From NCBI GenBank assembly GCA_029953675.1, contig JAMWBK010000007.1, positions 186,001 to 250,000 of the forward strand: a stretch of 64,000 nucleotides of DNA, in the 5' to 3' direction. Position numbers and translations under genes: made by a program. Shown in pieces: positions 1 to 11,525 of the stretch (the first letter of the stretch is position 1; each line of letters begins with the position of its first letter). This stretch comes from Rhodosorus marinus. Its lineage: Eukaryota > Rhodophyta > Stylonematophyceae > Stylonematales > Stylonemataceae. The notes below the pieces were generated by a model. That model did not search any database, was not told the DNA's origin, and saw only the letters and a program-made list of their open reading frames with translations.

Positions 1-695
1 CATGCAGGTCACTCAGCCTCGGCTGACAACTTCGGAGTTCCTCGTACAGTGACCACAAACAGTCCGTTCCTGTCTTGCCTGTTGTTTAGGCATGATCTTT
101 GAACGTCAGTGTCTGGAATCGATCAACCAGGCTCTGGCAGCCGTGGTTGAGAAATGCTCGTCATCACCAACTCCAGATCGGCCATCGTCATCGTTCCCTG
201 GTGTACCCTGGTGGAAAGCTCAGTGTTGAAAAACCACTTTGCACGAGATGGGGTTTGAAGTTGGAAGAGCGCGTAGTCCGCGTGCTCGGACGTCCTAGGT
301 TCTGGGCCGCAGGTTCAAACTGGATGGCATACTGAGAATCTGCACGGGCTAGTAGCTGCTTTGAGTTGTTTATATCCAGACATCGTCCTGACACTACTAT
401 ACCAGCGGCATAGTAAAGATCTTGCAATCAGCTCGGCGTAGTATACGCACTAGGCGTGTCTACGTTGCTCAACCAGAGCTGCTGGGCGTGATCTGAACAA
501 CCACAGGTAGAGCTGTCCTTTGGCTTTGATAAGAAGTTAGCAGTCGACTGCAAAGAAGCAGCCGTCAGTTCGAAAGCGTAGAAGTTAAACGCTGACGTGG
601 ACCGATTCAATGGAGGAGAGGACCCAAGGCCTCGAGGTGATCCAGCTGAGAAGTCTTCTGGTCGTTTTTTCTCCCATTTTTCTTCAACGTTTCCT
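1..695. other. Intergenic, no supported gene
   Basis: Only short overlapping frames with no recognisable motif. The right end is the 3' flank of the minus-strand GRAM gene. Confidence 0.5.
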
Positions 696-1792
696 TCACG
701 ATTTTAAGCCGGAGCTCGATGTAGCTGATGGTTCAGAAGGTGGAGCTCCCTCGCCCTTGCTCAGGTTGTCAATGAGAGCGTGAGCACTGTGAAAGCCAGG
801 TTCAACGGCAAAATCTGAGAAAAACACGCTGACCTGCTTCTTCGTGGTCAGTTTGATCATCCCAGAGTCATCTAGTCTTTGAACTTTGTCCACGTCCTCC
901 ATCTTGAGGGAAACCTGTCAAAGTTGGTAGGAACGGAGAAAGTCTCAATGAGATGCACTACCTTTCTCTCTCCGCAAAGCACCCATACGTACAGGAAATT
1001 CAGCCTTCCCGAATCCAGAATAGTCACTATGCGCACGGAACGCGACGGTTCCAACGGTGAGGAAGAGAGTTCCTCCAAATTTGAAAGTCTTCTCGGGCAG
1101 GAACGCATTGTGGTAGCACCGGAATCTTGATGCAAAGCGACAAGAAAATACATCTCGTCAGATGGTAGTTCGAAAACGAGCGTGGGGGTGGAAGCATGAT
1201 GGTATAGGAGATGTAGACATACTTCTCGACCAGCTGACATTCATACATTTCAACAACTTTCTGCTCCTTCAAGTCTGGGAACAAACTGTTAAACCGATCC
1301 TGTTTCGAGCCGCCTGAGCTGAAACCGACTGGTCCACCGCTGATCCCCAAGGCTCCGCCGAGCAACCCTCCAATCTGTTGAATACTCTGGTTAAACTCCG
1401 TCCCTACTTTTCCAAGCTCCTTCTGAATCTCTTCAGTCCCCTTCGAAATCGCTTCCTTCTCCTCTCGCGATATAATCGTCGAGAAGTTGGGGATCTGTGC
1501 AAACCAGCCACTGCCTGTGCTTCCTCCTCCGCCTCCTTCTCCATCGGCCCCCATAGCCCGCACCTCGCCACTCACCTCTGGAGTCTAAAACCAAACAATC
1601 CGGGACATAGGTTCTCACCATTCAGTCTCAATTTCCAGGACGCAAAAACAAGTTCAAAAAGAGCAAGGCAATACAAAAACTGACCTCTGCGGCAATCGTC
1701 GAGGTCTTCATCTGGTCTTCTAACTCACGAAGAATGTCCTCCTCCGTGGGATCATTCTCCGGTCTCTCACCAGCTCCTTCACCAGATGCCAT
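696..1792 (-). CDS. GRAM-domain protein, four exons
   Basis: Spliced from exons 1792-1685, 1584-1223, 1125-993 and 914-696, giving 273 residues. All three introns start GT (GTCAGT, GTATGT, GTACGT) and end AG, and the frame is kept throughout. The N-terminal third is acidic, then Gly/Ser-rich. A helical stretch (EEIQKELGKVG) precedes the GRAM fold, seen as YECQLVEKF, then FGGTLFLTVGTVAFRAHSDY, then a C-terminal strand around VSVFFSDF. The tail is Ser/Pro-rich. GRAM domains are PH-like modules that bind membrane lipids or proteins, so a peripheral membrane role is likely. No other catalytic or TM region is visible, so the specific function is unknown. The start is the first ATG, in a short exon joined in frame. 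The GRAM assignment is good; the orthologue is not identified. Confidence 0.8.
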
Positions 1793-3423
1793 TGAAGGTT
1801 TTCTTCTTCAAAAAATAAAACCAAATCAAAAGAACAAAATCGGCCTCCCTTCTCATCAAACTTGCAAGCAGCTCCTTACGCTTTGCCACCATTCCAAACC
1901 CCGAATATCAGAACCAAACCAGACTCCTCTTCCGCTTTTTAAGCTCTCCGAAAAAGCTCAAAATGGTATCGTTTTCGACGGGTTTTGGAGCGGTGGGAGG
2001 GGAGGGGATATGTGGCTCCTACGAGCAAGCTAGTATGGACGAAGATGTTCAGCAAAGGCTTTATAGAGTCTGTTATCTGTAATAGAACTCTTCAATGCAG
2101 GTTCTGGTCACCCGAGCTGTTCTCCACTGGTCAGACCGATATTGGTCTTTGGGCTTCGTTTGTTCCTGGGAAGTAGAGAAACGATCATGTATGATCTTCT
2201 GCAGGGAATTGATATGTCCATTTTCTCTAAGATCGATAGCTTGAAGTGGATTCCTCGTCCCAATCCTAACTGTTGCCTTCTCCAGCGGCGTTTTCCTAAA
2301 ATTCTGACCAACACAACATCGTGCTCGACGGGTTTCGGGTATCAATGTTCCTGGGAACAAGCGACGAGGATATACGATTGTTGGCCCAGATCTGACATCT
2401 ATAGTCGATGCCCCCAAGCGAATTCCATACCCCAATCCCAATCACGCCCGCCTCCAGGAGCGTTTCCTAAAACCCCTGATTGTCAATACAATATCGGCTG
2501 CCCCGTCCATATGAGGCTCCTGCTGACGGGAGCTTTTGGTCTTTTAGACAAGAGTTGCTTCTCGCTGGCTTCGTCGGGTCTTTCGTAATGACCCAGGACG
2601 TTTTAATAGCATCCTTAAGGAAGATCTCTTTGCCGAGTTGGCGCTCTTAACTGATCAGTCTAATCGGAGCCCATGCTCCCCGAACGAGGTACGCTACGAA
2701 GGGCGCGGAGAGTCTCTCCCCGCAACTCATAAGCCAGCGTTACATCGCCAGACTCGGAGAAGCATAGCCGATAAATAGCACCAGGGCGGTCACGGTAGCG
2801 CTCACGCAACTAAGTAAAACCTTCGCTATCGTCCAAAGCAACTTTCAGATCTGTACGAGATCAGATGAGGTTCACTCGCATTTCCTCCCTTTCGTTCGTG
2901 AGTTTCATGCTGCGGCGTACTAGAGCGATCTTAGTTTAGGGTTTGGGTGGTGAGACTTTATGGTTTTACAGAGCTAGGGATTGGAGATCCTAAGGGCGGT
3001 AATCCAAGCAAGTAGGTCAGATTTTTGCGGCTTATCATGTGGTTGATGCATCCTTAGCTAGCTTCGCAAATTTTCCTAATACGTCGGAACGCAGATCTCT
3101 AGCTGAGCACAGCTTTCTGGTTAACAGTTCTCTGACGTTTCCCACTCTGAATGGTCTGCTCCTCGTATCGGAATCAAGGTGCAGCCCAATCACCCTGTCC
3201 TGACCGCCAGGCTGGAACAGGCATGGAGATATCAACAATCTTCCAGATCAGGTTTGGACGTTGATGAAGCAGGTGGATCTCCCCTTCAACGTACTTGAAG
3301 AGCTTGGGTAGAACGTTGTAAAGCCCTGAAGATTCGTGCTTGTTTCTTTTCGTTTCGATTCATCTTAGTGACTCCTATGGAGTGATTTACAGTGTACAGT
3401 CCCGAGGACGATTGGTCGCATGC
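1793..3423. other. Intergenic with decayed coding repeat
   Basis: Gap between two minus-strand genes. Part of it (about 2140-2850) is an old degenerate element described separately. I see no intact gene in the rest. Confidence 0.5.
2140..2850. repeat. Decayed coding-like repeat, copy A
   Basis: Two blocks about 175 bp apart (near 2251-2330 and 2427-2505) are related to each other. On the plus strand both read as an IP-x-PNPN peptide followed by LQ-x-RF. Further on, 2556-2700 reads SRWLRRVFRNDPGRF and then SPNEV in one frame, but stops interrupt the whole. Sequence near 2672-2830 matches 9181-9340 with the same 109-bp spacing between its two best-conserved blocks, and matches 30840-30990 in reverse orientation. 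The SRWLR block recurs at 23371. This looks like remnants of one repeated, once-coding element. The family is not recognised. Confidence 0.5.
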
Positions 3424-4867
3424 CTAGACCCAGTCTACGGGGTTTTTCATAGCCTCCAACGTCTTGGCCTCCCAGGTGCCTTCCTCGGGGTGGAAGTTGT
3501 AGAGCCAGGTCGCGGTCTCCGGAAGTGACATGAGGATCGACTCGATACGACCGCCCGTCTTCAATCCGAAGATCGTGCCTCGGTCGTAGACAAGATTGAA
3601 CTCAACGTATCTACCGCGTCTCATCTGTTGCCACTGCTTCTGTTCCTCAGTAAACGGCTCGTCCTTACGCTTGTTCACAATTGGCACGTACGCGTTCGCA
3701 ACGTTGTTTGCCAAATCCGATGAGAAAGCAAAGATGGCATCCTGATCGCCTTCGTTCAGATCATCGAAGAATATTCCTCCAAGTCCTCGTCGCTCTCCCC
3801 TGTGCTTGATGTAAAAGTACTCATCGCACCATTTCTTAAACTTGGGGTAGTAGGACTCGTCGTGTCTATCGCAAACGTCCTGCGAGTGTTGAAATCAAAA
3901 GCAGAAAGTGAGTAAGGAGACCCAGTCTAAAGCCGATTCCGGCTCATGGAAAGTTGGCAAGAGCTCTCGCTGGCTCAATGTCTTAAGCAGTGTGCCGTAT
4001 TAGGGTGCATTCATTCATACCTTCAGAGTCTGGTGGAAATACTTGGCGTCTTCTTCGTATAAGTACGACGGGGTAAGGTCAGTTCCGCCTCCGAACCAGT
4101 AAAGCCCGGAGTCTGTCTCAAAGTATCTGTAGTTGAAGTGCACAGTAGGGGCCATTGGGTTTCTCGGGTGCATGACAGAGGAGATGCCACAAGCAAAGAA
4201 GGGCACGACCTCTCCTTCCTTGTACCCAGCGTCCCTCGTCACACCTCGGTCAGAAGCAGCCTTTACTGCCTCCGGTGGCATTTCACCGTAGACAACGGAG
4301 ATGTTAATGCCAGCTTTCTCGAACACCTAAGTTGACGAATTCAGCGTTTGCGTTTAGAACCGGAGTTTCTGCAGTTGTCAATAAATCCGTCTGACAACGG
4401 TATTTCAAGACATAGGGACAATAGCGGACCAGATCCAACACATTGGACGCGATCAAAACTTGTCGTCGGGGAACCGTGGTACTCCTCACCTTTCCCTTCT
4501 GAAGGACTCTGGAAATTCCGCCACCGCCATTCTCCCGAACCCAGGCATCTTCGATGAACGTGCCTTCTCCGTCCACTTCCTCAATCGCCTTGCACAGATC
4601 ATCTTGAGCCTTCCTGATCATCCTCTCGAACCTTGCTCTCATCGAGCTGGGGTCCTTATCCCCAGAGCCGGTTACAAGAGACTCAGGCAACTCAGTAACG
4701 TACTGATGGTCCCACAAAGACCCCCTCTTGGAATCCGCATCAGACTTTGCTTGACCAGCAGCGACCATGTTCACAGGATTTCTGCTGCGAAATCCAGATC
4801 TCGACTGAACATTAGACTCCATCCTGCGCGCCGGTGAGCATCCAAAACTAACAACAAATCCAACCAT
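3424..4867 (-). CDS. Coproporphyrinogen III oxidase (oxygen-dependent)
   Basis: HemF/CPOX family: oxidative decarboxylation of coproporphyrinogen III to protoporphyrinogen IX in heme and chlorophyll synthesis. Exons 4867-4490, 4326-4021 and 3879-3424 give 379 residues. Hallmark blocks are all present: [62 protein letters not shown], and a C-terminal [12 protein letters not shown]. The length beyond the roughly 300-residue core is an N-terminal extension. It starts MVGFVVSFG, is basic and Ser-rich, and reaches the core near residue 55, consistent with a plastid transit peptide. Introns are 163 and 141 bp with clean GT/AG ends. The first ATG of the open frame is used as the start. The gene looks intact. 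Confidence 0.95.
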
Positions 4868-7491
4868 TCTAGTACAAGATCAAACAAACACAAAAACAAA
4901 ACCTCACCACTCCAAAAAACCTTCCTTCCCAGTCTAGAAAACTGATTACAAAATCATAAAAATCAATGCAGAAATCAACCTCCAGTCCTAACGAGCCTCT
5001 TCGATGACGACTCTCATCTATCTCCCATTCCTCTCCTCTCCTCTCCTCTCCCCCTCTATCCCCCCTACCCCCCCCCCTGCCGCCCACCTGAAAAGCTCTC
5101 AGATCATTTCATATATAATCTTACTCTAACCGCTCGGAGCCAAAAAAAAAAAAAACCAAAAAACCTATCTCCTCATTTGGAACATTAGCCTAGGGAGCAC
5201 CGTCGATGTCCAAGAGAAGAAAAAATATCATCAAACGAATCCGATCTTTCAACCCCCAAAAAAGAAATCTGCAAAGAAAAGAGAAAAACAAAAGAATTTT
5301 GTTTTTTCACATGCCATGAGATTCCTTACACAATTAAAGCAGGGGTGATATCTCCTGTTGTACTAACGATAAATTCGTTTAATATTAAAATTCGGTAGTA
5401 ACTATCAACTCTTAGAAGCTAAAGGGGGGGTAAAAGTATCTACATCAATTTTATTCGAAACTTCAGGATCGTTTAAAATTTTAGATAAAAACAATTATAC
5501 CACCCAAAGTTCTCTAAAAACAAGGATACCACATCCCCTTTTTTATTCTTTTTGGGAAGTGTGCCCCGCCTGACCCCTGGGGTCGTAATTTTAACATCGC
5601 CGAGCGGTGCAATAATCGCTCTAAATTAACCCTATTTTCAATCTTACACTGTATTTACTCATCTATTGACCCCTGATGAATGTTGTAGGACTTAGGCGAA
5701 GATCTCAATGGCCAACCACAGGAGATCGTTTTATACTGTATATTACATTATTTGAAATGTATATATGGTATTATATCGTTTACTTAGGTGTGAGCCAGTC
5801 GGCGGGGTGGGTTCCAGCATAAAAGGGGCTAGTCCGTTGACAGACATGGCGGAGACATTGAACGTAGAGTGCTGCCTACTTTGGCAATGGATTTTTTTAA
5901 TCAAGAACCAGATCATTCTATGATGAGGCTGTGACTAACGCTGACCTCCGTGCGTGTGCTTTGAAACAACACCTTCGTTCCCTGTTCTGATCGAATATCT
6001 GGGCTGGATGGATCTCTCGCAGGCGACAGTGTTGGCTGACCGCTTCCAATTTGGAAGCTCGCGGTCTGTCCAATATGCTTTTCTACACTCAGCTGTTGGG
6101 TCGTATTGGTTCTTGAAACCCGACCTTTTCGGGCGGTTTCACACTTTCCGAAGTTTACTAGATAGAAAAAAACCTCGTAGTGGGCGCTTTACAAAATGCT
6201 GTCAGTGCAGGTTGGCCAGCTGATCTGTCGTGATAGAGGTGACTTCGTGTGTTTAATCTTGTCCCTGGTTCTCCTTGGAACGCATCGCCAGGCCTGCCGA
6301 CTGTCACCTTTTTGTCTCAGACTTGTAGATGTCAGGATATCCTTGTTCATCAACTGCAAAGTCGTTTGACCAATGGTCTGATTGCGTTCTGTCCAATCAA
6401 CGCTAACACTAGTGGCTAGGGTGTATAGCCGACCGTGCCGAAACCCAACTTGTCCTTCCGCTGGTTCCCATTGTATTGAGACGACTATTGATACGGTCCT
6501 TGAACAGATTCATCCGTTTACTATAGCTGAGGAAAGTCAGTTTAGGAACACTCGTGGCGCAAAGAAGGGCTAATACAGACGAGGAAAGCCTCTGAGAAAT
6601 GCTCCGGCATTGTTCGACACTCGGCTAGAACAGCCGAGCTGTCATTGAGTTGGGGCGAGTTGAAGCTTTGGTCAAGCGTTGTCACTTGCAGGATCTATCA
6701 AAACCCAACCATTCAATAAGGAGAAGTGTACAGATGTGTTCCGGAGCGGATGTACGGACACGGAGCTCCGCATGAGAGAGCGAGCGTAGTTCTACGTATG
6801 GTCTGCTTTGGTTTCGTTCATGAAATCCGAAAAACTGGTTTAGGCTCCGGGACTGCCTGTCTTAGAGCTTTCGAGGTGGCTTCTAGACGATGCTGTATTT
6901 CTACACACCTTCCCAGTGCTGGTCACTGGGCTAGGAATAAGCAAACTGCACGAGTTTGGCTGTGTGCGGGAGTGGGATCGGCCATCGCGGTTTGATGATA
7001 TGCTGGAAACCCCAGGCAGGCTTGTACCTTTCGTTGGTGTCTAGGGTACTGTTGCGCTACAGCAGGCAGCTGCGCAGTAATGGTTACTGCTAGGTTTTTC
7101 ATCGCAGCCGGACACCGAAATTGTCGCTGCTGATCTAAGTCCAGTAAAACCCGCATCCAGGTGCTCACGCTCGTCAGTAGGACCTGAACAGCTAGACCTG
7201 CGCTCTACTTCTTGTCCGCTATTGCAAGGGTCGTAGGAGACGACAATCTGCGCCTCTTCAGGATTTCCTTTGCGATCGTTGACGACCCTCCAAGAGGTTC
7301 TTTTCAACGATCAACGCAACGGGGCGCTCACGGGCAAGCATCAAGTGGTGTAATTCAGATCGAAACGAAATCGCGATAAAACCCAAAAGTAGTATGTTCA
7401 ATAGTCTCCACTGCCCGGCCCAAAAAAAAAATAATGTCCAGATCTCGTTGCAAAATATGACGACCCAAAAGAACGCTCCCACATGTCCATC
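4868..7491. other. Long intergenic gap, AT-rich then mixed
   Basis: The first part (4868-5160) is pyrimidine-rich with CTCTC runs, plausibly the promoter or leader of the coproporphyrinogen oxidase gene. 5200-5800 is AT-rich and non-coding. 5950-7250 has higher GC and only short broken frames. It may contain decayed mobile DNA, but nothing I can assign. Confidence 0.4.
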
Positions 7492-8549
7492 TCAAAGCCT
7501 TCCGGTAACTTTCTCAATGGCGTATAGTCCATAGCCGGAGAAGATGAGAACAAGGGGGTTCCAGACCATGATGAAACGGCCGATACCCACCAGAAAAGAG
7601 TACAGGAAAGAAGTAACGATCCAAGGCTTCTGTTGCAACGAAGTCATCAAGTCGACTTTCTCTCCACAGACCGGACAGATCGTTCGCTTGCCGATGATGT
7701 ACCATCCTCTGATGCAGTGGCCGTGGAAGCTATGTCTGCACGGCAAGTCTACAATCTCTCCGCTCAGAAGTACGTTTTGATTGCTGTTCGAGACTGCTTC
7801 TCCTTGCGGCTTCTGTGAGGGAGATTGTCCACCTTCCACGTCCCGCAATCTCTGCGAACAAATACCGCAGGTATTTGCGGCCACGTGCCGTGATCTCTTT
7901 TTGTCCTCACCTATCCTAATCGCGGGGCGCTGGTGAAGGGTTGACGAAGGGATCAGCTGGGGTCGTGAATCTCGGAGGACTACTTACTTTAGTTGAGAAA
8001 CATTCATTGCTCTGGCTTACCATCCTCTCTGCAGCGACAGTCCCCCCATCGCGATTTACAACCCCAAAATACATAGACAAAAGCAAAATCCTAGCGCCCA
8101 AATCTCCTCCGGAAAGCGTTCTGGAAAACAGTAGCACAAGCCCAACAATGGACATTGAATAGCATACCTATTGCGTTGTTTCCATGGCGGGTTCAGGTCA
8201 AAACTCGGTCGAAAGGAAACGGGTTTCCAAGTTGGAAACTCACCTGATGAGCACCGGTGAAGAACAAATACACTTGCTTCGGGGTCGTCTCCGTGACGGG
8301 CCTCTGAAAGGCCAGGCGCACGATATACGCTGCGCACCCCACGTACGCAATCCAGAACGAAATAAACACCCACGCCCGACCCAAAAGCGCAATTATGAAC
8401 GGAATCATTAACACACAGCTCATCTGAAACATCCTAAACGAACGTGCACCGACCTTCGACCACACAAACAACCCAATGTACATTATCAGATTCAGCAGAA
8501 GAAACACCTCAATGTCCCACGGCACCACCGTGTGCATCTTAACTGCCAT
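7492..8549 (-). CDS. RNF121/RNF175-type transmembrane RING ubiquitin ligase
   Basis: Exons 8549-8244, 8167-8021 and 7929-7492 encode 296 residues. Hydrophobic membrane segments fill the N-terminal half: VFLLLNLIMYIGLFVW, VLMIPFIIALL, VFISFWIAYVG, and the exon-2 segments around IVGLVLLF and ILLLSMYFGVV. A RING-H2 domain follows, with CGIC near residue 170, then LPCRHSFHGHC, GWYIIGKRTICPVC and KVDL. After the RING come two more hydrophobic stretches. Exon 2 (GARILLLSMYFGVVNRD) and the HCIRGW..GK..CPVC block closely resemble the metazoan ER/Golgi ligase RNF121, which acts in quality control of membrane proteins. Splicing is in phase 0 at both introns (76 and 91 bp). A 230-bp CT microsatellite lies about 230 bp upstream of the start codon. 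Confidence 0.9.
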
Positions 8550-8778
8550 ATTTCCGTTCTATACTCTCTTTATAAAACCAGTTCTAAACTAACAAACCTC
8601 CTCCTCCCCCCCCAAACCCCGCCCGCACCAGAAAAGAAAACTCAACCAAAACGGCAGACGCCCCCTCCCCCGCGCCCCCTCTCCTCGTCCAGTCTTCCAC
8701 TGATTTTATCTACTACTTCACATTCTCGAAACAAATAAACTGTAGAGTTCTTAATCGCTCCAAAAAATCAGCAAAGAC

Positions 8779-8792
8779 CTCTCCCTCTCCCC

Positions 8793-8868
<76 letters not shown>

Positions 8869-8935
8869 TTCTCTATCTCTTTCTCTCTCTGTCTCTGTCT
8901 CTGTCTCTGTCTCTCTCTCTGTGTCTCTCTCTCTG

Positions 8936-9007
<72 letters not shown>
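8779..9007. repeat. CT/GA microsatellite, about 230 bp
   Basis: Nearly uninterrupted CT dinucleotides with scattered CTGT and CTTT variants. Frames through it read as Ser-Leu repeats and are not genes. It lies upstream of the minus-strand RNF121-type gene. Confidence 0.95.
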
Positions 9008-9011
<4 letters not shown>

Positions 9012-9129
9012 CTCATCGTCCCCTTCCTCTTCCAATTCTCAAGAGGCACTTTGCCAAAGGTCCTTCCCATTCACCCCGCTGTCCTTGGGACACGTTTTGC
9101 AACCTCTGCTGTTCCCAGTTGTCCCAGGG

Positions 9130-9345
9130 TTGTCGGTTGTCAGGGGTAGACCTGAATGAATCGGTTAATAGAAGGCTAAGGTCCCCGAATGAGGTACTCT
9201 GGGAAGAGCGCATACAGCGCGCCTCCAAAACTAAGGCAGCATTCAAGTGCAAGAGAGTTAAAACTCGAAGAAACATACAGTCGGGAAAGAGCATCAGGGC
9301 GGTCGCGATAACGCTTGCGCAACCAAGCACTCCTAGCGCTATCTG
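9130..9345. repeat. Decayed coding-like repeat, copy B
   Basis: On the plus strand the segment reads NRRLRSPNEV, matching copies A (SPNEV) and C (NRRLRSPNEI). A second conserved block about 109 bp downstream contains AGCATCAGGGCGGTC, which copy A carries at the same spacing as AGCACCAGGGCGGTC. In the opposite frame copies A and B share LR-x-RYRDRP. No complete ORF is present. Confidence 0.5.
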
Positions 9346-10052
9346 AGAATCCAAAGACCTCGTTAACAAAGCAATAAGCAAGGCGCAATCTGCAAAGCCA
9401 GACAGCGTTGGTAAGCAAAATTTGGAACCTCTACTCTACCGTTCCCAGTTATCCTAGAGGTTAGACCTAGTGAATCAAGCCTACCTCTTGTTTTTAGTAT
9501 TTCGGTTTGTCTGCTTTGAGGTCGACTTGACAGAGTCGCCCACGGTGAAAAACAATTTGCCTAAGAGTACTAGTGATACTCTGGCTTTCAGAGAGATGCT
9601 ACTACAGTTTCGCCGTTCGCGACTTTGCCAAGGAGGTAGTGCTTTTTCTCTCTGTAGGCGTATCCTTGCACCTCCAGGCGCGCTTTGTATACCGGCTCCT
9701 TTGTGTCCCACGTTTCGTGCATCTAGTTCTCTCAAGGCTTCCACTTCTCTATTTTTTTTTAGACGCCGTTTTCCCGTACATGAAAGAAACGAATGAGCGC
9801 AAGAGTACTAGTGATGGTCTGTGCAGAGTAGCTGGAGAGAGTAGTACAAAGATTGTCGATAGTGATGTTCGAACTCTCACAGGTTGCGTCAATGGTCTTT
9901 GAGAACACGATTTTTGTTTTTTTAATGGCATTTACTGCGTATGCGATAAGGTACGATACGGGACGGAGGCTATGGCAGTTCCTTTCCAGAAACCTAAGCG
10001 TGCAGCCAAATAACAGGAAAAATAGTCTCAGAGCGACGGGACCGTTGATGAA

Positions 10053-10143
10053 ACCCGTTCAGACCAGCTTGTCGTTGCTGAGACTAAGATGTACAAGCAA
10101 AGGTCAAGTCGACCTTGAAGTAGACAAGCTGGTCTGAACGGGT
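10053..10143. repeat. Nested inverted repeat / hairpin
   Basis: Perfect 21-nt arms at 10053-10073 and 10123-10143 enclose 49 nt, which itself contains a shorter inverted repeat around AAGGTC..GACCTT. Possible small foldback element or hairpin RNA. No coding context. Confidence 0.7.
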
Positions 10144-11340
10144 GTCGTCGTAACCGCTGTTATTAGTACTGAGAGTGAAATGGAAGAGCTCGGCGATGGT
10201 TGAGTAGTAGTATGACACGCCAGGAATAGAAGACGCCAATTGGACGGATACTGCGCAACCGGTGCAGGTTAATATTCCGATGGCCTTCCGAACCTTATGG
10301 AATACTTTCAGAGAGGACATGGCCAACAGCCCTTGCCCACTTAAACGGGTGAATGCTTACAGTATAGAGGTCAATTCTTGGGTGCACGTCGTAGCTCTGA
10401 GAGCGCTAGGAGCTACGAGTTGCTAGTGCACGCTTGTAGAAAGTAGTGACACACTTGTGGCTCGACTCTTAATATATGCACCAACCAAGATTGTTAGTTT
10501 AAACCAGAAGTAGGAAACGACAAGAGGAAACCTTCAGCGTTTTGGAGTATCGGTCTCCCTCCCAGCCAATGTGAGGGAAGTATTTACCTTTTGTGATTGG
10601 CTCTGGTTCGAGAGAGACAGCATCTTCAGCACTTGTGGCATTGAAGGGTGCGATGAAAGCCCTGAACTTTCAGGCGATGATCTGAGAAGCTCCGAAGTTC
10701 GGAGTCGGTACTCGGGCTTGGGTATACACAACTCGTAGAAACAGCGGACGCACCGTTGACGAAAGCTAAACTAGCAGAATGTGCCGAAACTATGACTCTT
10801 TGCTTTGTAAGCCTGCATATGCTCATATTGCGAGAGTATTCGATGCTTGAGATAATGTCTGAATTAGACTCAAAAGGTTTATGATACGCGAGTGCAATCC
10901 GTGAAGGCTCCCGGTGGTCGGGACGTTCGCCAATGGCGCCCTCGACAGACCTAATAAAAAGGCCGCATAACAAGCGTGCGTCAACAGTACGTGGACACTG
11001 CAAGGTTTTCTATCCAGCTGCGCAGGCTTATCATATCGTTGCAAACAATGAAGTTGGTCCTCATATCAAACGGGAGTACGCCGGGGTTGTAGACTCTACC
11101 AAGTCTTTAGAGTCGAGCTTCTCAGTGAACAAAAGCCGCCACTAAAATGAGAAGAGCGGGTGAGGTACTTCTGAGCTAATCAAGAATGCGGCGAAAGTCT
11201 AGGAAAACGCCGCCGTTTACTTTAGGCATGTGAGAAACCAACACGCATCGGGATGTTGAGCTGAGTACCGTCTAGAAACTACAGAGCAACTGCATTGGCG
11301 CATTGATGGGCAAATAATCCCCATTCCCATCACACCTAAC

Positions 11341-11525
11341 TCTTGGCCCATTCCATGTCCAATCTTCGTCACTGTGCTGGAAAACACTTTCGTATGAGAA
11401 TTCTCTAGGAACAATATCCGCCGCTCCTCGCTCTTCGCCCATCCCAAGTCCAATCTTCGCCAGTATGCTGGAAAATGCTGTCGTATGGGAACATTCTCGA
11501 GGGACAATATTCAGCGCTCCTCGCT
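11341..11525. repeat. Local tandem duplication, 2 x 91 bp
   Basis: Two diverged copies start at 11341 and 11432. Each carries GTCCAATCTTCG, GCTGGAAAA and GCTCCTCGC in the same order. Minus-strand frames across it show no domain. Confidence 0.75.

Noticed and set aside
6382-6573. Possible fifth copy of the decayed coding repeat
   Set aside because: Similarity to the PNPN block is too weak to claim.
8921-9346. 141-residue plus-strand ORF
   Set aside because: Starts in the CT microsatellite (Ser-Leu repeats) and runs into decayed repeat B; no independent gene evidence.
10385-10436. Short inverted repeat TCGTAGCTC/GAGCTACGA
   Set aside because: Only nine paired bases in the core; common by chance.
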